Assembly (NCBI GenBank): GCA_905234775.1
Contig: CAJOJC010000074.1
Span: 1-6,250 of the forward strand
Reading direction: 5' to 3'
From: an uncultured Bacteroidales bacterium
GTDB taxonomy: Bacteria; Bacteroidota; Bacteroidia; Bacteroidales; UBA932
Length of the DNA stretch: 6,250 bases
Positions within the stretch are counted from its first letter, which is position 1; each line of letters begins with the position of its first letter. Positions 4,479 through 6,250 of this stretch are shown here, piece after piece. The position numbers and the translations under genes were made by a program. The notes under the pieces were generated by a model. It saw only the letters and a list, made by a program, of their open reading frames with translations. It did not search any database and was not told the DNA's origin.

Positions 4479-6250
4479 ATGAAAGAGTATTCAGCACAAG
4501 ACATCCGCAACGTGGTCCTTCTGGGCGCAACTAAGTCCGGTAAGACTACGCTTGCAGAAACTATGCTTTTTGAGGGAAAAGTTATCGACAGGCGCGGTAC
4601 CGTTGAGGACAAGAACACCGTCTCCGATTTCGACGAACTCGAGAAGCTCAACCAGAGGTCGATCTACGCGACTCCCGTGTACGCCGAGTTCCAGGGCAAG
4701 AAAATCAACATTCTCGACGCCCCTGGTTCCGATGATTTCATCGGCGGCGCATACGCAGGCTTCCGCGTCTGCGAGAACGGCATCCTCGTTATGAACGCCC
4801 AGCAGGGCATCGAGGTCGGAACAAGGAACGCACTCCGCTATGCAGACCAGTACAAGCTCCCCCTCATCGTCGCAGTTAACCATCTCGACGGCGAGAAGGC
4901 AGACTGGGATCTCGCTCAGCACGCCCTTAAAGAGGCCCTCGGCAGCAAGTTCCTCGCTATCCAGTTCCCTACCGGTACCGGAGTAGATTTCAACGGCTTC
5001 GTTGATATCCTGAAGATGAAGTACTACGGTCCTCAGGGAGAGGCCGAGATTCCTGCAGAATTTGCAGACAGGGCAGAGGAAGCCCGCATGGCCCTTATCG
5101 AGAAGGTCGCCGAGTTCGACGACGCTCTCATGGAGAAGTTCTTCGAAGAAGGAACCCTCTCAGACGAGGAAATCGTAAACGGTCTCGCAATCGGTATCAA
5201 GAACCGCGAGGTTTACCCGATTCTCTGCGTGTCCGGAAAGAAGGACATCGGCGTCAAGCGCCTCCTCGAGTTCACCATCGGCTCGGCAGTTGCCCCGACG
5301 GCAGACGAGAAGGCTGCAGCTGGTCTCTTCATCTATAAGAACAATGTCGAGCATCACCTCGGAGAGGTTTCCTACTTCAAGGTAATGTCCGGAACCGTTA
5401 CCGCTGGTCTCGATCTCGAGAACCCGGAGACAGGAGACAAGGAGCGCCTCAGCGCTATCTACGCTGTTGCCGGAACTAAGAAGGAGCCCGTCCAGGTCCT
5501 CAAGGCCGGTGACTTCGGCTGCGCAGTTAAGCTCAAGAACGGAAAGAGCAACACTACCCTTTCCGCTATTGGCTCTGGCCTCAACTTCGACAAGATCCAG
5601 TACCCTGCACCCAAGTACCGTTGCGCCATCAAGGCCAAGGTCCAGCAGGACGAGCAGAAGCTCGGCGAGGCTCTGAAGAAGATCTCCGCTCAGGATCCTA
5701 CCGTTATCGTAGAGTACTCCAAGGAACTCCGTCAGACCATCCTCAGCGGAAACGGCGAGCAGCACATCAACGCTGTTAAGTGGAGAGTGAACAACGAGTT
5801 CGGTCTCGAGATCGAGCTCTTCGCCCCGAAGGTGCCTTACCGTGAGACAATCACAAAGGTCGCTACCGCTCAGTATCGTCATAAGAAGCAGTCCGGCGGC
5901 GCCGGTCAGTTCGGTGAGGTCCACCTCCTCGTCTGCCCTGCAGAAGGAGACCTCAGGACCAAGTTCCCCATCGATGGAAAAGACACTCAGCTCAACATCA
6001 AGACCCAGGAAGTCATCGACCTCGAGTGGGGTGGAAAGCTTGAGTTCTACAACTGCGTCGTTGGTGGCGCCATCGACCTCGGCTTCATGCCCGCTATCCT
6101 CAAGGGTATCAAGGACCGCATGGTCGAAGGCCCTCTTACCGGATCGTACGCCCGCGACATCCGCGTCTACGTCTACGACGGTAAGATGCACCCGGTAGAC
6201 TCCAAGGAAATCGCCTTCATCATCGCCGGCCGCAACGCCTTCAAGGAGGC
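4479..6250 (+). CDS. fusA2: EF-G paralogue (EF-G2 type) with altered GTPase centre, 3' end outside window
   Basis: Translational GTPase of the EF-G family, acting at the ribosome in translocation; 590 codons are visible and about 120 more (mainly domain V) are expected. The frame is open to the window edge. Domain I (1-270): P-loop GATKSGKT at 16-23, where canonical EF-G has HIDAGKT, so the Asp is K19; switch I RSIY at 60-63 in place of RGIT, so the Mg-binding Thr is Y63; G3 is DAPGS at 80-84 in place of DTPGH, so the catalytic His is S84; G4 is NHLD at 134-137; G5 region is CVSG at 250-253. Domain II spans about 282-370, III about 376-450, and IV from about 453, with YRETITK, QSGGAGQFGEV and the tip loop HPVDS (571-575; YHDVDS in canonical EF-G). 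This pattern matches Bacteroides EF-G2, reported to support translation without GTPase activity and to matter for gut colonisation. Leu is mostly CTC and Lys mostly AAG, unlike mutS, which suggests high expression. It has its own promoter, so its link to mutS is probably only positional. Confidence 0.93.
   Translation, partial: MKEYSAQDIRNVVLLGATKSGKTTLAETMLFEGKVIDRRGTVEDKNTVSDFDELEKLNQRSIYATPVYAEFQGKKINILDAPGSDDFIGGAYAGFRVCENGILVMNAQQGIEVGTRNALRYADQYKLPLIVAVNHLDGEKADWDLAQHALKEALGSKFLAIQFPTGTGVDFNGFVDILKMKYYGPQGEAEIPAEFADRAEEARMALIEKVAEFDDALMEKFFEEGTLSDEEIVNGLAIGIKNREVYPILCVSGKKDIGVKRLLEFTIGSAVAPTADEKAAAGLFIYKNNVEHHLGEVSYFKVMSGTVTAGLDLENPETGDKERLSAIYAVAGTKKEPVQVLKAGDFGCAVKLKNGKSNTTLSAIGSGLNFDKIQYPAPKYRCAIKAKVQQDEQKLGEALKKISAQDPTVIVEYSKELRQTILSGNGEQHINAVKWRVNNEFGLEIELFAPKVPYRETITKVATAQYRHKKQSGGAGQFGEVHLLVCPAEGDLRTKFPIDGKDTQLNIKTQEVIDLEWGGKLEFYNCVVGGAIDLGFMPAILKGIKDRMVEGPLTGSYARDIRVYVYDGKMHPVDSKEIAFIIAGRNAFKE

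Noticed and set aside
5160..6191. A 343-codon open frame on the - strand inside the EF-G2 gene, and similar smaller ones (for example 4491-4922)
   Set aside because: Antisense shadows of the EF-G2 frame, made by its biased codon use (CTC, GAG, AAG); the translation is low in complexity, rich in Leu, Val, Asp and Glu, with no domain seen.
1..6250. CRISPR arrays, tRNA or rRNA genes, insertion sequences, prophage or defence genes
   Set aside because: Reading both strands showed no regularly spaced repeats, no cloverleaf-type segments, no transposase or integrase frames; the window is occupied by four conserved genes and one 241-bp spacer.

Overview
The window reads as chromosomal housekeeping DNA from a member of the Bacteroidota, probably the Bacteroidales, with a GC content near 60 % in the lines I counted by eye. 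Four lines of evidence agree. The Mrp protein carries a lineage-typical ENMAWFTP segment in place of a CxxC motif. The MutS P-loop reads GPNMAGKSALLRQ. The last gene is the divergent EF-G paralogue known from Bacteroides as EF-G2. The one clear promoter has the Bacteroidales -33 TTTG / -7 TAnnTTTG layout, and no start codon is preceded by a Shine-Dalgarno sequence. Genus cannot be resolved from the sequence alone.

Layout, all on the + strand: the 3' part of rnhB (RNase HII, 1-531, N-terminus outside the window); mrp (P-loop ATPase of the Mrp/ApbC/NBP35 group, 531-1586), overlapping rnhB by one base (TAATG); a 38-bp gap; mutS (1625-4237, complete). These three look like one operon, possibly with extra transcription input before mutS. 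RNase HII and MutS both act on DNA lesions left by replication (ribonucleotides and mismatches); Mrp is linked to iron-sulfur cluster handling.

The 241-bp gap at 4238-4478 has two halves. The first (4238-4407) is GC-rich and dense in inverted repeats: a 7-bp hairpin, an 11-bp hairpin and a long-range 18-pair stem that closes the whole segment and ends in a T-rich tail. Several of these pairings exclude one another, and every wobble is G-U in the + strand transcript. The second half is AT-rich and holds a promoter for the next gene.

From 4479 to the window edge runs a gene for an EF-G-like translational GTPase (590 codons visible, open at the 3' end). Its domains I-IV follow EF-G, but the GTPase centre is altered: the G3 motif is DAPGS (the catalytic His is replaced), the switch I Thr is a Tyr, the P-loop Asp is a Lys, and G4 is NHLD. 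This resembles Bacteroides EF-G2 (fusA2), reported to work without GTP hydrolysis. It is the most interesting gene here, and its strong codon bias suggests high expression.
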